A DNA stretch of 64,000 bases from Mycolicibacterium moriokaense (GCF_010726085.1 NZ_AP022560.1:744001-808000); one strand, 5' to 3'; shown: positions 7,615 to 15,731, numbered from the stretch's first letter. The notes: generated from the letters alone by a model not told the origin. Made by a program: numbers and translations.

Positions 7615-8535
7615 CTAACCGGTGGCGGCCAGTGCGGCCGCCAGCACCAGCGCAACGGCCATCACCGCCAATTCGACCAGCGATCGCGATCGCGATACGA
7701 CGGCGGTGCTGCGGTGGGCCCGCGCGGCGGGCAGCCAGATCGTGCGGTTTCGCCAGCCCATCAGCACCAGGACAGCTGCGACGGCGATCTTCGCCGACAG
7801 CAGCCTGCCGTAGCCGGTGGCGTACAACTCGTCGGGTGATCCGAGCCGCTCGACGGCTCCCACAATGCCGCCCAGCAGCAGCGCCAGCACACAGAACAAG
7901 GACAGCTGGGAAAACCGCGGCAACACCCGGGCCCACTGACCGCGATGCTCGACGGTGAGCACCAGGCCCGCCAGCGTGCCGCACCACAGCGCCGCGGCCA
8001 GGATGTGGACGGCCACCGCAAGACCACCGAGCGCACTGTCATAGAAGTGACCGGTGACCAGCCTGGCCGTCACGCCCACGGCGGCGAGGCCTGCCGCCAC
8101 GAGATTGAGCGGCGGCGTCCTGGGCGCCACGAGCGTGACCAGACAGAGCGCCGCCGCCACCACCACGCCGAGAGTGCCCGCGCGGCCCCCCGCCGTATCG
8201 AGTGCGAAGTCGAGCGTCGTCGGTACACCCAGCCGCCAGACCGGGATGGCCGCAGCCTGCGCGGCCATCCCGATCAACCGGCCCAACTCGGCCACCAGCC
8301 ATAGCGCACTGGCTGCGGTCAACGGCGCGGTGGCGCGGCCGATGAGCTGGCCGCGGTACCGCTCGTCGTCGAGCATCGGCACCACGGCGAGCCCGAGGCA
8401 GACCACCGCCGCGCAGGCGGCGACCGCGCGGACCAGCGTCACCGGCAGCGAGCCCTGCGGGTACGCGAGCGCCCACGCGACGCCGGACGCTGCTGCCACC
8501 ACCAGGGCCGCGCCGACCAGCGTTCGCCGATTCAC
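7615..8535 (-). CDS. copD: CopD-family copper-resistance membrane protein
   Basis: 306 residues, nearly all membrane helices (about eight). The CopD core has His residues in the helices (VTGHFYDSALGGLAVAVHIL, ALWCGTLAGLV). The GTG at 8535 was chosen because it overlaps the copC stop by four bases and starts the hydrophobic N-terminus (VNRRTLVGAALV). With CopC and YcnI this forms the set found in many actinobacteria for periplasmic copper capture and import or tolerance. The last gene of the run before hns. Confidence 0.88.
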   Translation of the reverse strand: MNRRTLVGAALVVAAASGVAWALAYPQGSLPVTLVRAVAACAAVVCLGLAVVPMLDDERYRGQLIGRATAPLTAASALWLVAELGRLIGMAAQAAAIPVWRLGVPTTLDFALDTAGGRAGTLGVVVAAALCLVTLVAPRTPPLNLVAAGLAAVGVTARLVTGHFYDSALGGLAVAVHILAAALWCGTLAGLVLTVEHRGQWARVLPRFSQLSLFCVLALLLGGIVGAVERLGSPDELYATGYGRLLSAKIAVAAVLVLMGWRNRTIWLPAARAHRSTAVVSRSRSLVELAVMAVALVLAAALAATG

Positions 8536-9071
8536 GTCCGGCGCCGCACCGCCCACACAGCACCGACCGCGATGATCAACGTGGCGCCGACGTAGATGGG
8601 CCACACCGGAATGCCGTTGTTCTCCTTGGCATTTCCCGACGCGTTCGCCGGCGTACTTGTCGGCGCGTCCGCGGCCGGTGCCTCCGACGCGCCGGGCCCC
8701 GGCACCGTCAGCTCGAACGACCACGAGCCCGAGACGACATGGCCGTCGGCCGACGTGGCCCGATAGTTCACCGTGTAGGTGCCCGCCGGGCCCAGCGGAC
8801 GCAACCCGACGCTGACGACGGCGCCGTCTACTTTCACCTCGCCGGTGGACCACAGATTGCCGTCGGGGCCGACGACCGTCATCGCGGCGAACTGCGGGTT
8901 CATCGCCTCGTTGAACATCGCGCCGACCTTCGGCGGAGCCTCGGTCAGCGAGGCATTCTCCACCGGGTCGGTCGCGACACGGGCGGCGTGCGCCGCGGCG
9001 ACACCTGCGTTGCCGAGGGTTCCGGACACCAGCGCCAACGCCAGAACCATCACAGCGACAAGGTGTTTCAT
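8532..9071 (-). CDS. copC: CopC-domain copper-binding protein with C-terminal membrane anchor
   Basis: 179 residues. A signal peptide (MKHLVAVMVLALALVSG...AAAHA) is followed at once by the mature N-terminal His that starts CopC-type copper sites. The beta-sandwich holds DPVENASLTEAPPKV and ADGHVVSGSWSFEL, whose His is the usual second copper ligand. The C-terminus has a linker of Ala/Pro/Thr, one membrane helix and RRRT. The ATG at 9071 overlaps the ycnI stop by four bases. This is the YobA/CopC-like anchored form. Confidence 0.9.
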   Translation of the reverse strand: MKHLVAVMVLALALVSGTLGNAGVAAAHAARVATDPVENASLTEAPPKVGAMFNEAMNPQFAAMTVVGPDGNLWSTGEVKVDGAVVSVGLRPLGPAGTYTVNYRATSADGHVVSGSWSFELTVPGPGASEAPAADAPTSTPANASGNAKENNGIPVWPIYVGATLIIAVGAVWAVRRRT

Positions 9072-9727
9072 GATCGTCTCCTGACCAGCACTGTCCCGGC
9101 CACCGCGATCGCGGCGACCGCCAATGCGCCGCCCGCGAGCCACCGAGCCGAGTTGTCCGTGGCCGCCGATTGCGCGATCGCGACGGGGTGGTCGTCGGCC
9201 GTTGCGGCCTGAGTATCCCCCAGCGCGAGCGTCGGGACGGGGTATTCGGGCTCGCTGCCGTCAGCCAGCGGCGGCTGATCCCAGCGCACCACGGTGCCGT
9301 CGGAGTATGTCTGCGTGGTGGGGAAGCTGACGGCGTCGCCCTCGGGCAGTTTGACCGAGATCCGGAACAGCGCAAATTGATCCGACGAGATGCCTGTGCC
9401 AGGGGCCGCGGTCCAGGTGACGGCCGAGACGGTACCGGCATCAGGTGCACGGTCCAGGTGGGCGGTCCAACCCGGCATGACCTCGGTCCGCGCGGACGCG
9501 ACATCCGGCAGGTCGACCTTCAATTGCGTTGTCAACGCACCGGTTTCAGATTCGCCCGGCACCCGGAACGTGACGACGGCGGTCCTTCCCGGCGCGGCGT
9601 TGTCGGAATCGGCGTGAACATGGGCGGATGCGGACGCGGTACCGGTCAGCAGTCCTACGGAGACCATCGCAGAGGTCACGACGACGGGGATCAGGGCGCG
9701 CGAGGCTACCCCAGCAGTGGGTTTCAT
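9068..9727 (-). CDS. ycnI: YcnI-family (DUF1775) exported copper-binding protein
   Basis: 219 residues. After a signal peptide the mature part begins HVHADSDNAAPGR; the N-terminal His of this motif is the copper ligand in studied YcnI proteins. The domain continues with VTFRVPGESETGALTT and MPGWTAHLD, and ends in an Ala-rich membrane helix and VRRRS. Coupled by a four-base overlap to copC. Expected to act outside the membrane, holding Cu(II) with CopC and CopD. Confidence 0.88.
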   Translation of the reverse strand: MKPTAGVASRALIPVVVTSAMVSVGLLTGTASASAHVHADSDNAAPGRTAVVTFRVPGESETGALTTQLKVDLPDVASARTEVMPGWTAHLDRAPDAGTVSAVTWTAAPGTGISSDQFALFRISVKLPEGDAVSFPTTQTYSDGTVVRWDQPPLADGSEPEYPVPTLALGDTQAATADDHPVAIAQSAATDNSARWLAGGALAVAAIAVAGTVLVRRRS

Positions 9728-9763
9728 TCGTTTGTGCTTTCTTGTGTCGTTGGGATCGTTCGG

Positions 9764-10294
9764 TCAGCGGGCGAGGCTGACCGGCGGACCCCGATGCGAC
9801 ACCGAAGCGGCAAGCAGGAGCGCGGCGCGCAGCGGCTGATCGGCCCGACGCGCAACAGTGATGGCCCGTACGGCGACGGCGCAGACGATGCGCACGACCG
9901 TGCGAACGGCGCGGGAGAGGGCGCGCCATAAGTGTTCGCCCACGCCGATGAGGACGGCGCCGGTGACGATCGCCACCACGTGGGCGGCAAGCATCATGGC
10001 GGCGGGCGGGGCGGCCGCACCGGTGTGGTGGTGGCCGACGACGCTGAGCAGCAGGTGGCCGAGCAGCTGGCCGATAGCGAGCAGCAACAGCAGGATCCGC
10101 GGCGTGCCCGCGCGAGGAATCGAGGTGGCCACCGCTCCGGCGGTCGCGGCGAGGATGGCGAGTAGCGCCGTCGCCGCGCCGGTCGGCAGCGCGCCGCCGC
10201 CCGCCCCGTGAGCGGCCAGCGCCAGTGCCGCGGTCAGCAGGCCCGTCGCCACCCCGCGTACGCGGGCGACGGAACCAGCCGCGGCGGACGTCAT
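9764..10294 (-). CDS. Small histidine-containing membrane protein (Rv3851 position)
   Basis: 176 residues with four predicted membrane helices and a GHHHTGAAAPP loop after the third, then a positively charged tail. No firm family. It starts one base after the Rv3850-like stop (TGAGATG), so it is co-translated with it, and ycnI starts 36 bases further on. The position equals Mtb Rv3851, a shorter membrane protein. The His cluster and the neighbours suggest, without proving, a role with copper. Confidence 0.7.
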   Translation of the reverse strand: MTSAAAGSVARVRGVATGLLTAALALAAHGAGGGALPTGAATALLAILAATAGAVATSIPRAGTPRILLLLLAIGQLLGHLLLSVVGHHHTGAAAPPAAMMLAAHVVAIVTGAVLIGVGEHLWRALSRAVRTVVRIVCAVAVRAITVARRADQPLRAALLLAASVSHRGPPVSLAR

Positions 10295-10295
10295 C

Positions 10296-10949
10296 TCAGG
10301 ACAGGCCGAGCCGGGCCAGTAGGTCGGCGTCGATCCCGTCCAATTGGCCGGCGATCGCGGCGTGGGCCGCGCGGCGCTGGGCCACCGGCATGTTCTCCGC
10401 CGCGGCGACGGCCGCCGACAGATCGGTCAGGCGTTCGGTGATCGCGGCGACGAACTGCTTCGTCTCGGCGTCCTTGGGCTTCTTCTCGGCGACCAGGCGC
10501 AGCGACTGCTCAGCGCCGGCGATTCGGGCCGACAGCTGTGCGCCGTGGCCGGAGAACTGGCCGAGCTGGGTCAGCGGCACACCCAACCGGTCGGCACGCC
10601 GCTCGTCGATGTAACCGCGCGCGGCGATCGATGCCCGATATACCAGCGGCACGACGACCGGGGCGAGCAGCCGTGTGACCGTCAGGAATCGGCGAATCCT
10701 GGTGGGGGAGAACAACTTGCCTTCGCGTGCCGCCTTCAGCTGCAGATCGGCGACCTTCAGCGCGGCCCGATCGCTTTCGCGCTGCGCCCGCAGCTGCGCC
10801 TTGAGCGCTCGCGTCTCGGCCCGGTGTTCGGCCTTGATGCGGCGAGCCTCGTTCTTGGCCGCAAGTTTGGCCTCGAGCTTCGCCTTCGCCTTGATCGCGC
10901 GAGCCTCGGCCTTGCGGGTAGCGCGGGTTTTGCGCTTGAACAGGCTCAT
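10296..10949 (-). CDS. Conserved actinobacterial protein with basic coiled coil (Rv3850 homolog)
   Basis: 217 residues (Mtb Rv3850, 218). Residues 1-75 are a long Lys/Arg/Ala-rich amphipathic helix (SLFKRKTRATRKAEARAIKA, EARRIKAEHRAETRAL), probably a coiled coil. Next comes a short hydrophobic stretch (FLTVTRLLAPVVVPLVYRAS) and a C-terminal helical region with QRRAAHAAIAGQLDGID. Function unknown; DUF6474-type. A ribosome site (GGGAGAAG) precedes the ATG. First gene of the run reading toward copD. Confidence 0.82.
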   Translation of the reverse strand: MSLFKRKTRATRKAEARAIKAKAKLEAKLAAKNEARRIKAEHRAETRALKAQLRAQRESDRAALKVADLQLKAAREGKLFSPTRIRRFLTVTRLLAPVVVPLVYRASIAARGYIDERRADRLGVPLTQLGQFSGHGAQLSARIAGAEQSLRLVAEKKPKDAETKQFVAAITERLTDLSAAVAAAENMPVAQRRAAHAAIAGQLDGIDADLLARLGLS

Positions 10950-11053
10950 CCCAGCTTCTCCCGGTCACGTTGTCGATGCAGCACAACACTATCGTCCGGT
11001 GCTTTTCCCGCGCGGACCTGTCCCGACCAGTCACGGCCTGCCTGATCCCTTGG

Positions 11054-11067
11054 CACGCACCTGCGTG
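11054..11067. promoter_or_regulatory. Palindrome in the divergent gap before the ImmA/IrrE-like gene
   Basis: CACGCA-CC-TGCGTG is a perfect 6+6 inverted repeat in the 220-base gap between the divergent Rv3850-like and peptidase genes. A second short inverted repeat, CCCA-N6-TGGG, follows at 11084-11097. Either could be an operator; no family-specific match is claimed. Confidence 0.35.
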
Positions 11068-11169
11068 TGCGGGCATGCTGATACCCACCAATGTGGGGAA
11101 ACTGACGAGGAACTGCTGCCGCGGAGGCGCCGACAGCGCATAGTGGACTCGTCGAAAAAAGGGGGAATC

Positions 11170-11661
11170 ATGCCTGCCAGCCGCAGCGTCACCCGCGCCG
11201 TAGGGGCGGTATTGGACCTCGCACCCCGGCAAGGAGAGGTCTCGCTCACCAGGCTCGTCGATGCGGTCAGCCAGGACAGGGGGCGTCCGATCGAGCTGAA
11301 GACCGCCGATCTGCCGCCCGGAGTGTGCGGGCAGTGGCGGCAGTACGCCGATCGCGATGTGTTTCTGATCCAGAAGGGTCTGCCGGCTTGGGACCGCACC
11401 CTCGCGCATGAGCTGGGCCACCTGGTTCTCGGACATGAAGGCATGCCGGTGGTGGAGGCCGCCCTCGAGAACACGGAGTTCGCCAGCTCGGAGCTGATCG
11501 GATACATGCTGAACCAGCGCACCGGTTGTATGGGGCCCAACGGTGAGGACGCCGAGCAGGAGGCCGAGGACTTCGCGGCGCTGCTGCTGTATCGGTTGGG
11601 TCGGTTGCCCTCCGATCGTGCCTCGATCGTCCAGGTCCGGCTCGGAGAGGCGTTTGGTTGA
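11170..11661 (+). CDS. ImmA/IrrE-like zinc metallopeptidase
   Basis: 163 residues with the zincin motif TLAHELGHLVLGHE (HExxH, about residue 80) and a distal acidic pair, DAEQEAEDFAALLL, typical of ImmA/IrrE-type proteases that cleave repressor proteins. The ATG at 11170 has an A/G-rich ribosome site (AAAAAAGGGGG). Its stop overlaps the TTG start of the next gene (TTGA), giving a tight two-gene unit. In actinobacteria such peptidases commonly sit with a DUF6545-type membrane protein and an XRE regulator. Here espR, a helix-turn-helix regulator, is convergent just downstream. Substrate unknown. Confidence 0.82.
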   Translation: MPASRSVTRAVGAVLDLAPRQGEVSLTRLVDAVSQDRGRPIELKTADLPPGVCGQWRQYADRDVFLIQKGLPAWDRTLAHELGHLVLGHEGMPVVEAALENTEFASSELIGYMLNQRTGCMGPNGEDAEQEAEDFAALLLYRLGRLPSDRASIVQVRLGEAFG

Positions 11662-12821
11662 TCGTCTGGGTGATCGCCGGCCTGCTCGGGCTGGCCACCG
11701 GACTCCGTATCGGATGGGCGCTGGTCAACAAGCAATCGCTGGTGAGCACCGCGATGATCCTGGCGCTCGGCAGCCTCGGACTGGTCGCGGCGCTGAACTG
11801 GGAGCCGCTCACGCTCCTGATCGACAACCTGCTGCGGTGGCCCAACATCTCGATGGGTCTGTCTCAGGTGGCGCTGGTGATGTGCGCGGCGGGCAGCTGC
11901 GTCATGATCACCACCGTCTCGTCAGGGCGTAAGCCCGCTGTCGTCCGCAGGATCGCGATCGTCCAGTACTGCGTTGCGGCCGTCATCGCGGTGGTCAGCC
12001 TGGTGGCCTTCTTCTCCGCGGGCCAGCAACCGGAGATGTCACCCGAGGAGTACCTGCGGCACAACCTGACGTCGGGCGGGAACTCGCTGCCGTGGCTGAT
12101 GCCGCTCCTGTACGTGCTGATGGCGCTGTCGTTGGTGGCGTGGGCCGGATTGCGTTACTCGAACCGCAGCCGTCGTGGCCGCGCGCTGTTCGTGTTCACG
12201 GTCGGCATTGCCCTGATCGTGGGGGTGGCGGCCTACTTCTTCCTACGGGCGGTCGGCACCGCCGGCCCGGTCGGGGTGGGCGCCGCGGTCACGCTGCTGG
12301 GGTGCGCGATGCTCGTCGTCGCCGCGGGTGCTCTGCTGCCCAGCGTGGAGGACTATTTCGGGGCCCGTCGCGAACTGAGGGTCATTCGGCCGCTGCTGGA
12401 CGAACTCGGGCGGCGCCAGCCGGATGTCGGCATCGGCGAGCGTCCCCGCGGACCGCTGGCGTTCCGGGTGGCCGAACGGATGTCGTTGATCTCGGACGCC
12501 CTGTTCCTGGAGGCGAGCGCCGCGGACGTCCGCAGGAAGCGGGTCGACACCGGCCGTGCCCTACCCGATCGTGACGACACCGACGACGAGTCCGACGACG
12601 ACGCCGAGATCGAATCGCCCGGTGTGCCGCCCGAGGAGCAGGCGCGCGCCATCGCGGAGTGGATCTACACCGGCCGCGAGGGTGCACCCGAAGATGAGCG
12701 TGTGGAGTTTCCGGGCCTCGGATGGTTGCGCCAGCCCAGCGTCTACTCGGACCGCGAGTGGATTCTGGAGATTGCGCTGCAGTACCGCGCGCTCATGCGA
12801 TCAGAGGGCGCGCAGGCCTGA
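11658..12821 (+). CDS. DUF6545/MAB_1171c-type membrane protein
   Basis: 387 residues. Seven or so membrane helices fill residues 1-230. A cytoplasmic C-terminal domain of ~160 residues follows, with RPLLDELGRRQPDVGIG, FRVAERMSLISDALFLEASA and an acidic linker (RDDTDDESDDDAEIE). The last part (REWILEIALQYRAL) is typical of the family that pairs with ImmA/IrrE-like peptidases. The TTG start at 11658 overlaps the peptidase stop. Plausible role: membrane sensor that controls the peptidase; this is inference from the pairing. Confidence 0.78.
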   Translation: MIVWVIAGLLGLATGLRIGWALVNKQSLVSTAMILALGSLGLVAALNWEPLTLLIDNLLRWPNISMGLSQVALVMCAAGSCVMITTVSSGRKPAVVRRIAIVQYCVAAVIAVVSLVAFFSAGQQPEMSPEEYLRHNLTSGGNSLPWLMPLLYVLMALSLVAWAGLRYSNRSRRGRALFVFTVGIALIVGVAAYFFLRAVGTAGPVGVGAAVTLLGCAMLVVAAGALLPSVEDYFGARRELRVIRPLLDELGRRQPDVGIGERPRGPLAFRVAERMSLISDALFLEASAADVRRKRVDTGRALPDRDDTDDESDDDAEIESPGVPPEEQARAIAEWIYTGREGAPEDERVEFPGLGWLRQPSVYSDREWILEIALQYRALMRSEGAQA

Positions 12822-12868
12822 TCCGGGGTTCCCGGTGTGAAACAGGAGAGCGTGGCGACTTCGCCGAC

Positions 12869-12883
12869 AGCCGTAAGACGGCT
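12869..12883. terminator. Short hairpin between converging DUF6545-type gene and espR
   Basis: AGCCGT-AAG-ACGGCT is a perfect 6-base stem with a 3-base loop in the 71-base gap between the two stop codons, placed to terminate one or both transcripts. No T-run. Confidence 0.45.
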
Positions 12884-12892
12884 TACGACAGG

Positions 12893-13291
12893 CTAATCGT
12901 CCAACTGCTCCCGGCGACGCAGCTCATCGACCTTCTGGACGATGTCCTGCTGGGCCTCGGGGGACAACCCGACGGTGCGCGCCGCAATGCGGCGAACGCC
13001 CTCGTCGCGCATGTTCGCGAGCCACGTCAGCTCCTTGTCGAGCTTCTCGTAGTACTCGTCGTCGGTGAAGTACGCCGGCTTGATACGGAAGAAGTTGGCA
13101 AGTGCGGCCATGGTGGCTGCGGACGGGTTGGTGCGGTTGCCGGAGCGCAGCTGCGACAGGTACGGAGCGGACATCGTCACGCCCTCGGACTTGAGTGCTG
13201 CGATCACTTCGGCGGACGTGTGCGGGCCGCGACCGGGCGGGTAGACCGTGTCGAACAGTCTGTTTAGTCGGGCGGCGAACGTCTTGCTCAT
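12893..13291 (-). CDS. espR: Nucleoid-associated regulator EspR
   Basis: 132 residues, the same length as Mtb EspR (Rv3849) and nearly identical in its DNA-binding half: FAARLNRLFDTVYPPGRGPH, MSAPYLSQLRSGNRTNPS and ALANFFRIKPAYFTDDEYYE. The C-terminal dimerisation part is more divergent. EspR binds TTTGC-type sites at many promoters and controls espACD and cell-wall genes in Mtb. A strong ribosome site (GGAGGT) lies eight bases before the ATG. Several TTTGC motifs lie in the long upstream gap, consistent with self-control. Confidence 0.97.
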   Translation of the reverse strand: MSKTFAARLNRLFDTVYPPGRGPHTSAEVIAALKSEGVTMSAPYLSQLRSGNRTNPSAATMAALANFFRIKPAYFTDDEYYEKLDKELTWLANMRDEGVRRIAARTVGLSPEAQQDIVQKVDELRRREQLDD

Positions 13292-13746
13292 AGCATTGAC
13301 CTCCAGATGCTTAGACGAGCGGACTCTTGGCGGCGGTGTTTGCTGATCATCGTAGCGAGACTTGTGCGCAAACCCAAGTGCAAACTCGGGAAAACTTGAT
13401 CGCTCACGCGATAGACACGCGTCCCCCTACACGTAGTGACCCCCACAGGGTACTCAATCGCGGAGCTCGCAGCGTGCGGTCGGGCAAATAAGATCACGAC
13501 ATCCGTGATCGATTTGACCAGTAGCGGGACCCGTTTGTCACAGGAATCGCGGTTCTCCCCACGGGCAACGCCCGTCATGGGCGTTTTGGCGCCGCCTGGG
13601 AGTTTGCTGTTTTCGAACGCAAATAAAGGATCGCCCGGGTGCTCTAGGCGCCACCGCCGCCGGGCGCCAGTTAGCGGGACGCCCCCCGCAAACCGGTCCG
13701 CCGGGCGGGCGATTCGATAGCCAGCGGATTGGCCTGAGACGGCCCG
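13292..13746. promoter_or_regulatory. 455-base non-coding region upstream of espR
   Basis: No convincing gene. EspR-like TTTGC motifs occur at 13339-13345 (TTTGCTG), and on the complement at 13368-13372 and 13380-13384. An inverted TTTGC...GCAAA pair spans 13603-13623. A hairpin with T-run (ACGCCC-GTCAT-GGGCGTTTT, 13568-13587) could end a plus-strand transcript, and the 13630-13720 part is rich in GC palindromes. Probably the espR promoter with a long leader; the hairpins hint at a small RNA, unproven. Confidence 0.5.
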
Positions 13747-14451
13747 CTATGGCGATTCAATCGAGGGCGATTCAAGCGCAGCGGCGGCCCTGGCGGACTG
13801 CCGCCGCCTGCTGACGCCGATCAGCGCCAGGGTGCCCGCCCCGACGACAACCGCCCCGGTGATGGCCACCGCCACCCAGCGCAGCCCCAGGGCGCCCTCG
13901 AAGAGCAGCCAGAGGCCGAACACCAGGAACAGGACGCTGGCCAGGCTGTGCAGGAACTGCGCAGGCAGTCGCTTGTGCAGCACGGCGCCTGCGGCGATGG
14001 CGACGCCGTCGGCCAACACCATGCCTGCCGTCGCGCCGATCCAGACGCCCGCCCAGTTGTGGTCGCTGGCGAGGGTGATCGTCGCCAGCATCGTCTTGTC
14101 GCCGAGTTCGGCGAGGACGAAGGAGGAGACGATCGCGAACAGTACGAAGCGTGGTTCGGCGACACGGACATCGTCGTCGTCGCTATTGCGACCCTCCCGC
14201 CACGTCCACACCGCGAACAGCAGAAACGCGATGGCGCCGGCGAATGCGATCGGTCGTTCAGGAAGAGTCAGACCGAGGAAGTGGCCGATGGCCACCGAGA
14301 GCCCGTGCACGAGCATGGCCGCGATCGCGACACCCGACAGGACCACCCACCAGCGATGGCGCAATGCGTACGTCATGGTGATCAGCTGCGACTTATCGCC
14401 CAACTCGGCAACGAAGACAACTGCGAGACTGATCAGGATTGCGGTGAGCAT
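13747..14451 (-). CDS. GDT1/TMEM165-family (UPF0016) manganese exporter
   Basis: 234 residues with the two family signatures in the two half-repeats: VAELGDKSQLITMTYALR near residue 15 and LAELGDKTMLATITLAS near residue 125 (E-x-G-D-K-[ST]). There are six to seven membrane helices, with an acidic loop (RNSDDDDVRVAEPR) between the halves. Such proteins export Mn2+ (MneA-type) or move Ca2+/H+. The ATG at 14451 was chosen because it begins the first membrane helix (MLTAILISLAVVFVAELGDK). A yybP-ykoY-type manganese aptamer lies 65-161 bases upstream on the same strand, which supports the Mn2+ role. Position of Mtb Rv3848. Confidence 0.88.
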   Translation of the reverse strand: MLTAILISLAVVFVAELGDKSQLITMTYALRHRWWVVLSGVAIAAMLVHGLSVAIGHFLGLTLPERPIAFAGAIAFLLFAVWTWREGRNSDDDDVRVAEPRFVLFAIVSSFVLAELGDKTMLATITLASDHNWAGVWIGATAGMVLADGVAIAAGAVLHKRLPAQFLHSLASVLFLVFGLWLLFEGALGLRWVAVAITGAVVVGAGTLALIGVSRRRQSARAAAALESPSIESP

Positions 14452-14515
14452 TTCGGGTACGACCTTTCGACGCGTCGTCGGCGGGCCTGATGCTCGCGGT
14501 CCACTCGACTTCGGT

Positions 14516-14612
14516 CGAAGGTCTCGCCCACCGCCCCGGAGGTCCGGATGCGGTTCGTCGGCCGGGCTTGCGCCAGTATGTCGACACGACGATTGGGGGC
14601 TACTCCCCTTCG
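14516..14612 (-). promoter_or_regulatory. yybP-ykoY-type manganese riboswitch upstream of the GDT1 gene
   Basis: Read on the minus strand, 14612 to 14516 begins CGAAGGGGAGTAGC, holds GTCGACATACTGG in the middle, and ends GGGCGAGACCTTCG. GGGGAGUAGC and CGAGACCUU are the two conserved arms of the yybP-ykoY aptamer that meet around Mn2+. The outer helix P1 pairs CGAAGG (14612-14607) with CCTTCG (14521-14516) perfectly. A -10-like TACTCT (14630-14625) would start transcription near 14618, just ahead of P1. Downstream, CTTCGACCGAAG can capture the 3' half of P1, a plausible switch. Regulated gene: the Mn2+ exporter at 14451. Confidence 0.85.
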
Positions 14613-14723
14613 CTGACTCCTCCGAGAGTAGCGACGGACGTAGCGGCACGCCAGTCGGCGCAGCGATTTCGGCTACCCGAATCCGCTGTTCAGGGCACTA
14701 GTTCGGTCTCGGTTCGAAAACCC

Positions 14724-15257
14724 TTATGCGGCAAGGAGCATGGCGAGGATCGCCGTATCGGGGTGGCTGATCGGATCGACGCCCACCCTGCTCACCATCG
14801 ACGTCACGGTGCCGTCCGCTTCTGCTTCCACCCACGCGGCGCGATGTTCCAGGCCGAGGTGGGGAAGGCCGGGCAGTAGTACGCATCCCGATGCTGCGCC
14901 CGAGCACTCGGGCAGCGACGGCATGGTCTCCGACGGCGGGTGCAGCATCAGCAGTGCCGGTGGCTGGTGTTCCGCGAAATACCCTGGCGGCACCGCTGAT
15001 TCGCCGACGACCGTGCCCTCGGCGACGACGAGGCCGACGGTGTTGGGCTCGGGCTCGTCTGGCAACTCTTCGCGGGCACCGAAAATCGTTGTGGTGGAGA
15101 GCAATCCGGGCAGCGAAGCGACTCGGACGGCCACCATCAACAGCTGTGCCCACTCCTTGGTGGAGTCGGGCCAGCGGCCCGATATCACGAAGCCCTTGAG
15201 CGATCCATGCGAATGAAACGGGGCGATCTCGATCGCCCGACCAGACCCCATATCCAT
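14724..15257 (-). CDS. Conserved hypothetical protein (Rv3847 homolog)
   Basis: 177 residues, the length of Mtb Rv3847. Soluble, mixed alpha/beta; recognisable blocks are EIAPFHSHGSLKGFVISGRW, STKEWAQLLMVAVRVAS, PGYFAEHQPPALLMLHPPSE and SHPDTAILAMLLAA. No known catalytic motif. The ATG at 15257 has a ribosome site (GGGAGG) at good spacing; ATG 15251 is possible. It stands between the sod genes and the GDT1 riboswitch, on the same strand as GDT1. Confidence 0.8.
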   Translation of the reverse strand: MDMGSGRAIEIAPFHSHGSLKGFVISGRWPDSTKEWAQLLMVAVRVASLPGLLSTTTIFGAREELPDEPEPNTVGLVVAEGTVVGESAVPPGYFAEHQPPALLMLHPPSETMPSLPECSGAASGCVLLPGLPHLGLEHRAAWVEAEADGTVTSMVSRVGVDPISHPDTAILAMLLAA

Positions 15258-15364
15258 CTCGCCTCCCGCACCATCGTTGCTCGGCAAACTTCGCCCGACA
15301 CGACTGTGGGTCGATGAATTCAGAATGCGGCAGGATTGGACCGGCGCGCAAGTGGACACACAGG

Positions 15365-15709
15365 TCAGCCGCGCCGCCGCGGGGCGCGGATCGTTTTCAC
15401 GACGCGGTACGAGCCCGCCGCGGACACCCAGCCGAATTCGTGGGAGTCGACCGCGCCGGGTGCGGCCGGATTGTCGGACCGGGCCTCGAATATCGCGCCC
15501 GGACCTTCTCCGTATACCTCGCCGACGCGTTTCACGAGCCACCGCGTGGACCGCCGCGGGTCGCGGAACACCCGCAACTGGCCGACCGCGGGCGTGCCGC
15601 CCCGCCAGCCGACGAGTCCGTCGCCCGGATTCAGCGTCGGCCGCATCGAATCCTCGACGACTCTGAACAAACGCAATGGCCAACGGGGTGGAGGATGGTT
15701 GCGCGCCAC
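15365..15709 (-). CDS. sodX: Nickel-SOD maturation protease SodX (S26 family)
   Basis: About 114 residues from GTG 15709. Signal-peptidase-like (S26) catalytic Ser in VVEDSMRPTLNPGD and catalytic Lys in TRWLVKRVGEV, then DSHEFGWVS near the end. Small S26 proteases next to sodN remove the short SodN propeptide so that the nickel hook can form. An ATG at 15733 is in frame but overlaps the sodN start codon head to head, so a GTG at 15709 or a nearby codon is likelier. Divergent from sodN. Confidence 0.82.
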   Translation of the reverse strand: MARNHPPPRWPLRLFRVVEDSMRPTLNPGDGLVGWRGGTPAVGQLRVFRDPRRSTRWLVKRVGEVYGEGPGAIFEARSDNPAAPGAVDSHEFGWVSAAGSYRVVKTIRAPRRRG

Positions 15710-15731
15710 ATCCGAAGGGTAGGTTAAGGCC

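Noticed and set aside
13436..13720. 94-codon frame in the espR upstream region
   Set aside because: No ribosome site, no homology pattern, and it runs through hairpins and TTTGC motifs expected in a regulatory region.
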